In this document: positions 34,323 to 44,118 of the stretch, piece after piece
How the letters are laid out: each line of letters starts with the position of its first letter
Position numbering within the stretch: the first letter of the stretch is position 1
From: Nonomuraea typhae
GTDB lineage: Bacteria; Actinomycetota; Actinomycetes; Streptosporangiales; Streptosporangiaceae
DNA: 64,000 nucleotides
Assembly (NCBI RefSeq): GCF_009760925.1
Contig: NZ_VRLV01000021.1
Span: forward strand, 1-64,000
Direction: 5' to 3'
Position numbers and translations under genes: made by a program
Notes under the pieces: generated by a model
What the model was told of the DNA's origin: nothing
The model's input: only the letters and a program-made list of their open reading frames with translations
Databases searched by the model: none

Positions 34323-35023
34323 TCCGCTAATTGCGGTCCGTTGATCGCAGCCTCCCAGACACCCTGAATACCTCAGACCGGTCTGCTACGTCGCCCTGGT
34401 CAAGCGCCAGTTCGTCTCCCTGTTCAGCCTCGCCCCGGCGCTGAAGAGGTCGGTCCACGTCGCTACCCGTCCTCGGTCCGGGTCCCGACGCGGGGCCGGC
34501 TTCGATTCCGGTTCCGCTTTCGCTTCATCCTCCCGGAGTCGAGATGTGCTGCGGATCTTTCCTCCGGGGCATTGTGCACTCCGTGGCGGTGGCGTCCTGT
34601 GGCTGGATGTCGATCTCACCGTATTGGCTTCATGTCGCTTTGTCGCATCGTCGCCCGAGCTAGGTTCCTTACCGCAGGTGATCTGTGGGCCTCCTGGGTG
34701 CGCTCCAGGATCCATGGCCGCTCGGGTCGCCGCTGGTCCTTGACGTGTCGACCGGCTTCGCACTGCCCAGACATCACCAAACACCCCATTGGCTTGTTGT
34801 TGCCTAGGAAGAACTACAAGAGTCCCAACATGGGGCTAAACGTTACCGACGGAACGGATGTTACAAAGGTTCTGAAAGAAGGCGACCGAAAGTGAACGGC
34901 GAAGATCTATGCGAAACATGTCAAGATGATCGTTATCAAACTGTTGCCGCAAGAGGCCGTATTCTCGGCGAGCCAACCGTTTGAATGATGCCCTCCGTCC
35001 ACCGGACTGCGAGGCGTGACCAA
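34323..35023. other. Long spacer without a supported gene
   Basis: 700 bp with several short overlapping frames on both strands but no family features, signal peptide or good ribosome site. The base composition falls toward 50% GC from about 34780 onward, matching the LamG gene that follows. Confidence 0.4.
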
Positions 35024-36076
35024 ATGTCTAAGCGCATCCAGGCTCTAATTTCGTTTGTGTCGTCCCTGGCGGTATTCGCTATTGCGTGGTTGCTTCTTGA
35101 GAAGCTTGTTGGTCTTGGCAGGGAAAACTCCGTTGCTGCTGGCGCGGCTATTTCTGCGATCGTATATCCATTTGCTGTGGCACTTCTCGAATCTAAACCT
35201 CAGACAGAGTCTCCCGCTGAATCCACTCAATCGAAGTTGCGAAGGTTCGTGCAGCACATTCCTCGGTGGTTGCCGTCGGTGGCAATTGCGCTTCTTGCTA
35301 TTGTATTTGTTAGCAGCCAACGCGGCGGCGAGAGTTCAAGTGGCGGACTATGCGACAATGGCAATGCTATTCCTAGTGTGCAGGAAGATAAGGATCAAGA
35401 GGCGCCTGGGCATATTGCCCATTGGAGGTTCGACGGGACGGCTCCAAGCGGATCTCCGGATGAGTCATCCCTGCGCATGCACGGCGGTGCATCGTGCACA
35501 AGTAATGCACCGGACGGGATTACCGGATCACTCCGGCTCGATGGAAAGACGGGGTACGCGAACACTAGCGGCCCACTAGTTGATACCACCAACAGCTTTA
35601 CGGTCATGGCGTGGGCCTATGCTGTAGGCAACGCTGACCAGTGGGCGGCGGTTGTCAGCCAGGAGGGCTACGCTAAAATCTCGGCTTTCAGCCTTCACTA
35701 CATGAAGTGCCCTGGCTCGCCTAGTCAGGATCCCTACTGTCCAATTGAGCCAGGAAACTACTGGGGATTTACCATGCATCGGAGTTCAGACAAAGAGGCT
35801 GTTCGTGCAGTCTCAACAACGCAGCATGCAAGTCTCCGCAGTTGGGTTCATCTCGCGGGAGTCTATGACGCAGATCGCCGTGAAATACGGATCTATGTTA
35901 ATGGGGTTCGTCTCGCGAAACGGGTTTTCACTGCTCCCATGGATTCTGACGGCTCGCTCTCTGTCGGCCGATCAGCCTGGTATACGGTGTCGGACTACTG
36001 GCCGGGGAGTATTGCTGATGTTCGTATTTGGAATCGCGTCCTTTCGGACGGCGAGATTGAGCAACTTGCCTCATGA
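35024..36076 (+). CDS. Membrane protein with a LamG/concanavalin-A-like domain
   Basis: 350 residues. Two membrane helices (ISFVSSLAVFAIAWLLLEKL and AAISAIVYPFAVALLES) and a third near 85-100 (WLPSVAIALLAIVFVSS) are followed by an external jelly-roll domain. That domain starts HIAHWRFDG and shows GSLRLDGKTGYANTSG, SFTVMAWAY, HLAGVYDADRREIRIYVNG and IADVRIWNRVLSDGEIEQL, the Laminin_G_3 pattern. GAGG precedes the ATG. Codon use with many A/T third positions differs from the neighbours, suggesting acquisition. Confidence 0.75.
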   Translation: MSKRIQALISFVSSLAVFAIAWLLLEKLVGLGRENSVAAGAAISAIVYPFAVALLESKPQTESPAESTQSKLRRFVQHIPRWLPSVAIALLAIVFVSSQRGGESSSGGLCDNGNAIPSVQEDKDQEAPGHIAHWRFDGTAPSGSPDESSLRMHGGASCTSNAPDGITGSLRLDGKTGYANTSGPLVDTTNSFTVMAWAYAVGNADQWAAVVSQEGYAKISAFSLHYMKCPGSPSQDPYCPIEPGNYWGFTMHRSSDKEAVRAVSTTQHASLRSWVHLAGVYDADRREIRIYVNGVRLAKRVFTAPMDSDGSLSVGRSAWYTVSDYWPGSIADVRIWNRVLSDGEIEQLAS

Positions 36077-36249
36077 GGCTGCCAGGAGTGCCGGTTTGGG
36101 TCACAGGCTAGCGAATTGGAGATGACCAAATGCGGGGGATGACATACCCAAGATGAGCTCCGTAATCGACAGATCGCATACATGGCCGAGGAGTAAGAGC
36201 GGCAAGGGCGGTTATGGTTGGAGGTCGCTGACCGGTTCGAGACGCAAAC

Positions 36250-36414
36250 GAATGGCTGCACCGCTACGTCTTCACCACCCGAGCCAAGGCAAGACGGCGG
36301 GTCATCCGCTACATCGAAGGGTTCTACAACCACCGGCGCCTGCACTCGGCACTGGGCTATCGGCCACCCTTCGAAGTTCTCAAAGAGTCCCTTCCAACCC
36401 CAACGGCCGCATAG
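36250..36414 (+). pseudogene. IS3-family transposase (integrase core), C-terminal relic
   Basis: 55 codons: EWLHRYVFTTRAKARR, then YIEGFYNHRRLHSALGYRPP, the well-known end of IS3 OrfB-type transposases (the last catalytic glutamate region is upstream and lost). No inverted repeat could be matched. Confidence 0.8.
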
Positions 36415-36432
36415 GCTACGCCCGCAAGGCGA

Positions 36433-37300
36433 GTGTCCGGAATCACCGTGGTCCCCACTTCCGTCCGGATCGCGAATCCGGACACCCATCGCGCCTACGC
36501 CTCCGCCGTCGACCGCACAGTCGCCGCGCTCGGGCGCGAGCGGCTGCTGGCTGAGGTCGGCGACGACGAGGTCGGCCAGGCGCTCACCGATCTGTGGATG
36601 GGTGCGCGGCCGCGACCTGGAGCCGCTACCGGGCCGCCGTCTCTTACTGGCTCGCCTGGTGCCGCACTGTGAAGCGGTGGGGGCGCCGTCGGTGCCGGCC
36701 GAGGCCGAACGCAGCAAAGAGCATCCCGATGAGACCCGGGCGGTGGCCAAGACCACGCTGCACCGCCTGCCGTCGCGCCGGGACATCCCGGTGCGGGAGA
36801 AGACGCTGTGGCGCATGCTTTACGAGGCGGCCGCCCGGGCGGCGGAGCTCCTCGCGCTCAACGTGGAAGACCTCGACCTGGACAACCGGCGGGCACCGGT
36901 GCGGTCGAAGGGCGGCGCGCTCGAATGGGTGTACTGGGGCAGCGGCACCGCCCACCTCCTGCCGGACGGCAGCACCCGCACACACGGGGCGCTGTTCCTG
37001 GCCGAACGCCGCCCCGTACCCCGCCCGCCAGCCCGCGGCCGCCGACATCTGCCCGCACACCGGACGCCCCCGCCTCGGCTACGACCGCGCCCGCGTCCTG
37101 CTGAACAAGCACTCCGGCCTCGACCTGCACCAGCTCCGCCACAGCGCGCCACCCATCTCGGCGAGGCCGAAGTCCCGCTGCAGCTGGTCATGGGCAAGAC
37201 CCGGCACAAGAACCCCCGCACCGCCCTGCGCTACGTCAAACCCGGCTCCGAGGCCATCACGAAGGTCACCGAACACCTCGCGCCATGCCGCCGCACACAC
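36433..37300 (+). pseudogene. Tyrosine recombinase, multiply frameshifted
   Basis: Pieces in different frames add up to one site-specific recombinase. An N-terminal SAM-like part (TVVPTSVRIANPDTHRAY) comes first. Then come RAAELLALNVEDLDLDNRRA (first catalytic Arg region), RPRLGYDRARVLLNKH and LDLHQLRHS (His-x-x-Arg), and finally MGKTRHKNPRTALRYVKPG (His/Tyr). At least three frameshifts separate them. It may have belonged to the same invasion events as the IS3 relic before it. Confidence 0.75.
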
Positions 37301-37405
37301 TACACGCGCAGCTCAACCCTGAGGTGGCAGCGAGTGGAAGCCGCGTTAACGGCACCCCGTATACGGCCGCTGACCGGAGCCACAGTCCTTGACATGAATC
37401 GTCTA

Positions 37406-38678
37406 GTGCGGTGACCACGAACGTTCACCGGCTTGAGTGATCAGGCTGCTCGGACGAGTGGTCGGCCCCAACGTCTTTGTTTCTCGCTGCGGACACGGGC
37501 GCGTTCGCGGCGTTGGGCGGCCAGCACGTCGGGATGACGGGCGTTGGCGTTGCGCCAGCGGAGGTAGGCCTGCAGCTTGCGGGTCTGCACGGTGTGGCTG
37601 GGATGGTGAGAGTTGCTGATCACGAACGTGCGCAGCGGCCCGAACTGCGCTTCGATCGGGTTGGCCCAGGAGGCATAGGTCGGCGTCAGGCACAGCTCGA
37701 CCTTGTTGCCGGCAGTCCAGGCGCGGATGACCGGGGTGGTGTTGGCCGACAGGTTGTCGCAGATGACGTAGATCGGCGCGCCGTCGGGGCGGGCCTTGCG
37801 GATGCTCTTGAGCGCGGCCAGCGTGTTGGCGCCGCTCTTGCGCGCGCGGACCACGCCCCACAGCTGGTCATCGCCCAGGCTGTAGCAGCCGTGGAAGTAG
37901 CGCACGCCCTGGTCGCGCCGGTAGGTGGCCGGCCGGCGTTCGGGTTTGCCCTCGCGCGCCCAGCCCGAGCCTGGCTGCGGCCGGATCGACAGCGGCCCGA
38001 ACTGGTCGAAGGCAAAACAACGGTTCGGAAAGCGGGTGGTGACCTCTTCGATCCGGTCCAGCTTGGCCTCCCGACGGGGGTCGGTGGACTCCTTCCAGGT
38101 CCGGGTGCGCTGGAAGGAGATCTTGTGCTCGCGTAAGTACTGACGCAGCCGCTCCCGGCCGATCACCACGACGCGGGTCGGGTTGTCGGCCAGGTAGGCG
38201 GCCAGTTTGCGGATGCTCCACCGGGTGAAGGGCCGGCCCAGCTTCTCGGGCCGGGTGGCGGCCGTCGCGACGATGAAGTCCTCATCGCCCGAGGTGATGC
38301 GGCGGGGACGGCCTCCCGCCCAGTTAGGGTCCAGCGCGGCCAGGCCTCGCTCGTTGAAGGCGTGGATGACATCACGCACGGTGTCTTCATCGGCCGCGAC
38401 CAACTGGGCGATCGCCCTCACCGGTGTCCCACTGGCCGATGCCATGACCATCAACGCGCGGCGCACGCGGACCGAGTCGTGCCTTCCCCGCCGCACCAGC
38501 CGCACCAGCGTCTGTCCTTCATGGTCGGACAACCGCCGCGCCCGCACAGGCTCGGCCATGGTGCTCCTCCTCCATCGATCGCTTCAGTGCCGATACGACA
38601 GTGGAGGGCACCCAGGACGGCCAGCGCAAGCAGTACAGCACCGTTCCTCAACCCGGTGAACCTATGCGGTCACCGCAC
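37406..38678. mobile_element. Complete IS630-family insertion sequence
   Basis: 1273 bp bounded by TA on both sides (37404-37405 and 38679-38680), the IS630 target duplication. Terminal inverted repeats of about 32 bp agree at GTGCGGTGACC, diverge over 6 bp, then agree again at GTTCACCGG and TTGAG. One intact transposase gene fills it. The right end abuts a broken MazG-like gene. Confidence 0.88.
37441..38559 (-). CDS. IS630-family transposase
   Basis: 372 residues, intact. N-terminal HTH region (RALMVMASASGTPVRAIAQL), winged-helix linker (ITSGDEDFIVATAATRPEKL), then the DDE domain: CFAFDQFGPL (first Asp), IYVICDNLSANTTPVIRAW (second Asp) and ASWANPIEAQFGPLR (Glu). The product cuts and pastes the element at TA sites. 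Normal length, no frameshift, so the element may be active. Confidence 0.9.
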   Translation of the reverse strand: MAEPVRARRLSDHEGQTLVRLVRRGRHDSVRVRRALMVMASASGTPVRAIAQLVAADEDTVRDVIHAFNERGLAALDPNWAGGRPRRITSGDEDFIVATAATRPEKLGRPFTRWSIRKLAAYLADNPTRVVVIGRERLRQYLREHKISFQRTRTWKESTDPRREAKLDRIEEVTTRFPNRCFAFDQFGPLSIRPQPGSGWAREGKPERRPATYRRDQGVRYFHGCYSLGDDQLWGVVRARKSGANTLAALKSIRKARPDGAPIYVICDNLSANTTPVIRAWTAGNKVELCLTPTYASWANPIEAQFGPLRTFVISNSHHPSHTVQTRKLQAYLRWRNANARHPDVLAAQRRERARVRSEKQRRWGRPLVRAA

Positions 38679-38683
38679 TAGCC

Positions 38684-38910
38684 ATGCGCCTGCTCAAGCT
38701 GGTCAAGGAAGCGGGTGATAGGGCTGGCACCCACCCCGGCATGCGGGCAGAAACGCGCAAAAGAACACCCACGACCTCAGCGATGTGTCCGACGAACTGT
38801 GCGATGTCGTCATCACCGCTCGGATCGCTCTGGCCGCTGTCACTGGTGGAGCAGCCTCCGCATGCGCCGCCCTTGCTGACCCCTTCGGCGCCGCCGACCG
38901 CGCCTGATCG
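38684..38910 (+). pseudogene. MazG-like nucleotide pyrophosphohydrolase fragment
   Basis: MRLLKLVKEAGDRAG is followed, in a shifted frame, by QKNTHDLSDVSDELCDVVIT and ALAAVTGGAAS. Together they match the helical MazG-like domain whose ExxE/ExxD residues bind Mg-nucleotide. The N-terminal helix is missing right at the IS630 end (38678), and one frameshift lies near 38745. Confidence 0.6.
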
Positions 38911-39232
38911 CGTCTCCGAGCGAGGATCAATCAGCTGCCTTCTCGAACTTGCAAATGGATCATGATATGGCCGGGCCGGAGCACTGTGCTCGGTTATTTC
39001 GAAAGCCAAAGCGCATGCATCCGTATTATTCTACACGCAGGCCGGGTTCACCAAGACAATGCGGCAAGTCGCGCTCCGCGACCGCTTATTCGCCGCCGCC
39101 AAGAATTTGCCATTGACGGCATTCGCGAGATTGTGTTTCATAACGTCTGGCGCGCATTAATTCTGGGGCGTAGGGCCATTGGTCCACCCAATGCGCGCCA
39201 TCGCCAGTGTCCTCTACGCGAAAAGGGGAAAG

Positions 39233-39682
39233 ATGTCCGTCCTCAAAACACTCATTCTAGGCTGCGTGACCACCATGGTCGCGCTGCTGCTGGGGCTGGT
39301 GTTACCCGGTGCCGCCATGGCCGACAACCCGAGCCTGAAGGTGACGCCCGGCAACGCCGAGACGACTGTAACAATCCACGAAAGCGAGCCGGGCATCCTC
39401 AGCGCGACCGGATGCACCCGCGATGCCATCGGCCGGGCGGTCGTGTGCATCTACGTCAACGGCGAACGCCTGGTCGTCCGCTACGCCACCGTAAGCAACC
39501 ACAGGGCTCCAGCGGGTAGGGGCTATATTTCGGAGACCTTCACTGGATCAACCTATGTCGGCCCTCGCCTGCCGCAAGGGTCTTCCTGGCGCAAGGAAAT
39601 CAACCTGTCCATGTACGACGGCGACAAGGTGTGTGGCTCCGTTGAGGGGCTCTGGGTAGCCTGCGTTAATATCTCTTCGTAG
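39233..39682 (+). CDS. Small secreted protein of unknown function
   Basis: 149 residues with a clear signal peptide (TTMVALLLGLVLPGAAMA-DN). The mature domain of about 118 residues has four cysteines and mixed beta-strands (TTVTIHESEPGILSATGC, VVCIYVNGERLVVRYATV). No family recognised. AGGGG lies upstream of the ATG. It is flanked by the terminator at 39715 and seems to be a stand-alone exported protein. Confidence 0.65.
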   Translation: MSVLKTLILGCVTTMVALLLGLVLPGAAMADNPSLKVTPGNAETTVTIHESEPGILSATGCTRDAIGRAVVCIYVNGERLVVRYATVSNHRAPAGRGYISETFTGSTYVGPRLPQGSSWRKEINLSMYDGDKVCGSVEGLWVACVNISS

Positions 39683-39714
39683 CACATCAACGTCGGCAAT
39701 CCGATAGAGAAAAC

Positions 39715-39749
39715 GACTGGCTGGATGTCGCTCACACACCCAGCCAGTC
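39715..39749. terminator. Bidirectional terminator
   Basis: A perfect 10-bp inverted repeat (GACTGGCTGG and complement) with a 15-nt loop, between the convergent ends at 39682 and 39768. AAAA precedes it on the plus strand, which serves the minus-strand transcript. Confidence 0.65.
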
Positions 39750-39767
39750 AGCTCTTGGGATGATCGG

Positions 39768-40463
39768 CTACGGGCGATTCCTCAGTACACCCATCGCATC
39801 GAGACGCTCGATGATTTCGTCTCTGATCATCGCAGGTGTGAGTCCGAGTCGACTCAGCACACCGTAGGCATGTCCTCCTTCACGCGAGGCGAGCGCCAGC
39901 AGGATGTGCTCTGATCCAATGTGCACGTGGCCGATCTTCCTGGCCTGACGGGGGGTCTCTCGGAGAACCTCCGCAACCGAGATGCTGAACGGGGAGTTCT
40001 CTCCGGCAGACGGCTCTTCGACATCAATAGATGCGAGCTCGGATTCGACGTCTCTGATCGATGTGTGGCCGTCAAGAATTCGTTCGGCGTGGCCGCCCAT
40101 CTGTTCGTCAAAAAGGGCACGTAGCAGGTCGCCCGTTTGCATGATCCGACCAGACAGTTGCGCGGCCTCTCGTGCTGCCGAGACGACGTGACGAGCCTGA
40201 TTGCTGAATCCGTCAAGGCTTGGCTGCTGCCAGCGCTGCTGTACGGCTTGCTTTGTTCTGTTCATGGCGTCTCCGATCTGGCTCCATGAGCACCCTTCGG
40301 CACGTGCCTCCCCCACGAAAAGGCCGACAACCTGATCTCCCGTGACCTCCAGCTGGCGAGCAAACTGCTGGGCGGCGGCGACCCGGCCTAGTGGATCGGT
40401 GTCTTTGGTGATTTCCCGAAGGTAGGCAACGAGCTCGTTGACGTTCGGTGGCCGCGTGTCCAC
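39768..40463 (-). CDS. HTH plus Clp N-terminal-domain protein
   Basis: 231 residues. The first 75 hold a helix-turn-helix-like stretch (GCSWSQIGDAMNRTKQAVQQ). The rest is a Clp repeat domain: SNQARHVVSAAREAAQLSG, and later IGSEHILLALASREGGHAYG, the Clp_N pattern that binds substrates or adaptors in ClpA/C. No ATPase is attached. Such stand-alone ClpN proteins are common in actinomycetes; adaptor or anti-adaptor roles are inferred. Confidence 0.8.
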   Translation of the reverse strand: MDTRPPNVNELVAYLREITKDTDPLGRVAAAQQFARQLEVTGDQVVGLFVGEARAEGCSWSQIGDAMNRTKQAVQQRWQQPSLDGFSNQARHVVSAAREAAQLSGRIMQTGDLLRALFDEQMGGHAERILDGHTSIRDVESELASIDVEEPSAGENSPFSISVAEVLRETPRQARKIGHVHIGSEHILLALASREGGHAYGVLSRLGLTPAMIRDEIIERLDAMGVLRNRP

Positions 40464-40708
40464 GTGTGGATAGTCGCTCCAAACCGGAGTTGCGTCAAGT
40501 TGGAATTGACGATCCGGGTGAATCCTGCACTGGCCGCGTTGGCGACGAGGCCGTCAAACCGCCCTGGAGCACCTTGGCCGCGAGGCTCCAGGCCCATTCA
40601 CCTGCATGCCGCAACCCGTCGTGCGCTTGTCCTGACCCATTCCGCTCCGCCCCGGCGCCTGCTCATCCTCCGGTGCCGGGGCGCTCGCATGCTCAGGGAG
40701 ACCATGGC

Positions 40709-41703
40709 ATGACTCACCACCTATTGACCGGCCAGCTGGAATTGGCCCTGCGCCTGGCCGTCCACGGCTGGCACGTCCTGCCTCTGTCACTAACCAGCAA
40801 ACGCCCCCTTGCCAACTGTCGGCGATGCCGAACGCCTGGTCGACCCCACGCGATCAACGTCTGCCCATGCCTGCCCGCAGGGCGCTGGTGTCACGGCGTA
40901 CGCGCCGCCACCACCCAGCCGCAGCTGCTGACCACCTGGTGGCGCGACAACCCCCACGCCATACCCGGCGTCGCCGCCGGCCCCTCCGGCCTGATCCTCA
41001 TCGACCTCGGCACCCACAGCCCGACCCCACCGGCCGACCTGGCCACCGGCCTGCTGCCCGGCATCGACCTGACACAAGAGCCCCTCCCACCAGGTACGGC
41101 CTGGCGCGACCCCGGCCAGTGGCGCATCGGCATGGACACCCTCACCCTGCTCGCCACCCTCCGCGGCGGACCTGCACCCTGGCCCACCGACCCGGCCACC
41201 AGCCCATCGTCGTCGCCACCCGGAGCGGCGGCCGGCACCTGTGGTACCAGGCGCCGCCCGGCAGCCACCACCGTCAGGCCATCGGTGAACTCGGCTGGCA
41301 TATCGACATCAAGCCGGCTGGAACTACGGCATCGCCCCCGGCGCCAACACACCCGCCGGCCCCTACGTGCCGTGCTCCGGCGACATCACCCGGCCCGGCC
41401 GCATGCCGACTGGCTCGCCCAAGAAGTCACCCGCGTCGCCCCCCACGCCCCGCCCAGCGCCGCCACCCCTACCAGCCCGCCCAGGGACACCGGCCGGGCC
41501 GAGGGCCCGCCAACTACCTCACCACCGTCATCAACCGCGGCGCCGCCGGATCCGGCCTGCCCGAACACCAGATCACCGGCTGGCTCGTCGCCGCGGGAGA
41601 AGCCAGCGGCCTACCCGCCCGCCTGGCTACCCGCATCGTCACTCGCGCTCTCGCCCGAGGGACGCGATCACCTCTGTCACCGCCCACGGCCCCCGCAGCC
41701 TGA
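40709..41703 (+). pseudogene. Bifunctional primase/polymerase (prim-pol) replication protein, frameshifted
   Basis: The start LRLAVHGWHVLPLSLTSKRP and AAGPSGLILIDLGTH are typical of prim-pol domains in actinomycete integrative elements. RSGGRHLWYQAPPG, GELGWHIDIK, NYGIAPGANTPAGPYVP and NYLTTVINRGAAGSGLP follow in changing frames, showing about four frameshifts. With the adjacent xis and int it formed the replication-integration module of an AICE-like element that is now dead. Confidence 0.8.
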
Positions 41704-41716
41704 AGGAGTACCCACC

Positions 41717-41917
41717 ATGTCCGGAACGCGATCAGCGAAGTACGAGTGGCTCACGGTCGAGGAGGTGTGCAAGGAGCTGCGAGTCTCACGTCGATCGTGG
41801 GATCGCTGGCGTGAGCGGCGCACCGGTCCCAAGGCCGTCCGGCTCGCGCGAAACGGGCCGATCCGCGTCCGCCGGGACTGGCTCGACGCCTGGCTTGAAG
41901 CCCAGGCGGCTGCGTGA
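41717..41917 (+). CDS. xis: Excisionase-like helix-turn-helix protein
   Basis: 66 residues, HTH_17 type: KYEWLTVEEVCKELRVSRRS, WDRWRERRTGPKAVRL and the C-terminal VRRDWLDAWLEAQAAA. This is the usual Xis between replication gene and integrase of pSAM2-like elements; it bends DNA to direct excision. It is intact although both neighbours are broken. Its stop overlaps the integrase start (GTGA). Confidence 0.85.
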   Translation: MSGTRSAKYEWLTVEEVCKELRVSRRSWDRWRERRTGPKAVRLARNGPIRVRRDWLDAWLEAQAAA

Positions 41918-43283
41918 AGAGTTACCAGGTCAACATCTGGAACATTCAGGTCAGGAAGGGCCGTCGCCGTCCCCACATCGTGCGCTGGGTGGTGGAAGGC
42001 TTCGAGTTCAATAAGGCCTTCACCACCTCTGGCCTGGCCGACTCCTACCGCACCAAGCTCGTCACCGCCGCCCGCGCCCGGAGAAGCGTTCGACACCGAA
42101 AGCGGCTTACCCGACTCGATGCACCGCGAAAAGCAGGCCGTCACGTGGCTGACGCATGCGGTCGACTACGTCGAGACGAAATGGCCCAAGGCATCACCCA
42201 ACTCCCGGCGCTCCATCGTCGAACCATGCAGACCGTCACGCCCGCGCTCGTTCGAGACAAGCGCGGCGCGCCCACCCTCAGGTTCTCCGAGCCGCCCTCA
42301 AATGGGCTCTCGTCCCCGCCCGAGACGAGAAGCAAGCGCCAGAGGAACTGCAGACGGCCCGGCTGTGGCTGCGCCGGAACTCGGTGGCGATCACCGAGCT
42401 GAACAGCCGCCGCACCCTGGACAACGCGTTGACCGCCTGCAGCACCAAGCTCGACGGCAGCCAGGCGGCGCTCGAGTACCACCGCAGGCTGCGCCGCGTG
42501 TTCTACAACAGCCTGCGCTTCGCGGTCAGCCGGGAGCGGCTGCGGGACAACCCGCTCGACTCTGCGACGATCAAACAGGAATGGGGCCAACCCAACCTGG
42601 ACGTCGCCGTTGATCCACGCGTCGTCGGCAATCCGCGCCAGGTTGGCCAGGCACTCATCGCCTGCAGTTACGTCGGCCGGCGTCAGGGCGGCCGGTTCGT
42701 CACCTTCTTCGGCTGTATGCACTACGCGATGATGCGGCTGGCCGAGGTGAGCAGGCTGCGTGACGTGAACTGCACTCTCCCGAAGAGCGGCTGGGGGAAG
42801 GTCATGCTTGAGGCCACCACACCCGAGGTGGGCAAGGACTTCACCGACACCAGCCGGCTGCACGATGACCGCGGGCCCAAGAACCGGCCCAGGAAAACCG
42901 TCCGGGCCATTCCGATCCCGTCCGAGCTGGTTGCCCTGCTGCGCCGGCACATCGAACGCTACGGCGTCGCCCCCGACGGCCGCCTGTTCCGCTCCGAGAG
43001 CGGCAAGCCCATCCCCAAGTCCACCTACTCCAGGCTGTGGGCGAAGGCGCGGCTACTCGCGCTCACGCCCAGACAGGTCACCTCCCCGCTCATGGCCCGC
43101 CCGTACGACCTCCGGCACGCCGGCATTACGTGGCGGCTGTCGGCCGGCGTCCCCGCCTCTCAGGTCGCGGAGCGGGCCGGCAACAGCGTGGAGATCCTGC
43201 AGCGGATCTATCACCTGTGCATGGCGGGCTACGACGACGTCTGGATCGACCGCATGAACCAGGCCCGTGACGACCGGGCTTGA
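41914..43283 (+). pseudogene. Tyrosine-recombinase integrase of an AICE-like element, frameshifted
   Basis: The N-terminus (MKSYQVNIWNIQVRKGRRRP) is in one frame up to about 42075, MHREKQAVTWLTHAVDYVET in a second, and MQTVTPALVRDKRGAP back in the first. The catalytic domain from about 42280 is in a third. The catalytic part is well kept: MRLAEVSRLRDV (Arg), PYDLRHAGITWRLS (HxxR), RAGNSVEILQRIYHL (His/Tyr). It ends 120 bp from a tRNA-Arg 3' fragment, its expected attachment site. Confidence 0.85.
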
Positions 43284-43402
43284 TCTCTGCCCGTGGCGGC
43301 CGTCATTTAGCGTCTGCGGCTGTCACGGGGTGGCATGACCGATATCCCGGCCGATCAAGCAAAAAGCCAGGTCAGACGGTGTCTGGCCTGGCTGCTGAAG
43401 TG

Positions 43403-43445
43403 TGCCCCCTGTAGGATTCGAACCTACGCACCCGGCTCCGGAGAG
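43403..43445 (-). other. Candidate att site: 3' fragment of a tRNA-Arg (CCG) gene
   Basis: On the minus strand it reads CTCCGGAG (anticodon arm with CCG), a variable loop, an intact T-arm (GTAGG-TTCGAAT-CCTAC) and the acceptor AGGGGGCA. The 5' half of a tRNA is absent and no CCA is encoded. This is what an element integrating into the 3' end of a tRNA leaves at its distal junction. Confidence 0.7.
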
Positions 43446-43725
43446 GATTGCAGGTTCCCGTAGCTGCTAGGCCCTGACCAGGCATAACAAGCCTGAACGG
43501 CTCGACATCGACTCCTATGGCCCACAGCCAGCCCACAAGATTTGCGATGGTTCCAACTCCGGCACGCCTTCCTTCTGCTTCCGGGCATGTGGGTAACGGG
43601 ACCTGCCAAGGGGTCCTTACCGGATGCGCTGAGCTGCCCAAGAAGCGTCGTCGTCGGTTGTCATCTGTCAGTAGAGGCCAACCTCGGACGGCCCACAGAC
43701 GGCCCGATAGCGGATCGGACGCAAA

Positions 43726-43785
43726 CGCCCTCCGGCAGGATTCGAGCCGGCGAGCGCCGGATTAGAAGTCCGAACCACATAGCCG
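43726..43785 (-). other. Degenerate tRNA-Arg (TCT)-like fragment
   Basis: On the minus strand GGACTTCTAATCC forms an anticodon arm with TCT. GGCTCGAATCCTGCC resembles a T-arm with mispairs, and the end GAGGGCG fits a tRNA-Arg acceptor. The D-arm and 5' acceptor do not pair. Probably a second, older attachment remnant rather than a functional tRNA. Confidence 0.5.
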
Positions 43786-43824
43786 CCGCTCAGTGGCGCC
43801 AACCTGCGTACACATACCTTCATG

Positions 43825-44046
43825 TGGAGGCATGAGCCAGTCTAGATACTCCCGAAGCCATCGCCGGCCCTTCGCTTCAGTTCCGGCAAAAATTTCGCGA
43901 GCATGGATTCTATGCCTGAGCCTCTCGTCATGGTACAGAACCTTGTAGCGATCCGACCTTGGTAGCAGGTGCTCGGAAAACAGCGGGCAAGACACTGTAG
44001 AGCAGAGAACTGCAAGTGGTCAGCGCGAAGCCGCACTGCCAACCTT
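43825..44046 (-). repeat. 222-bp partial copy of the neighbouring gene
   Basis: Matches 44821-45043 with about seven substitutions and one single-base deletion. It encodes a broken piece of the 403-residue protein (HRIHAREIFAGTEAKGRRW). It begins about 40 bp from the second tRNA-Arg fragment. Confidence 0.9.
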
Positions 44047-44118
44047 AGATCCGCGGCCGTGAAGCGTGAGCTTGAGTGGCGCATTTCGGTTTGGACTCAG
44101 CTGCAAACCTTGTCGCAT

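Noticed and set aside
34386..34784. 132-codon minus-strand frame in the spacer before the LamG gene
   Set aside because: No ribosome site, no domains and polar low-complexity composition.
43726..43795. Functional tRNA-Arg(TCT) gene
   Set aside because: The 5' acceptor and D-arm do not pair and the T-stem is mismatched; only a 3'-half relic is supported.
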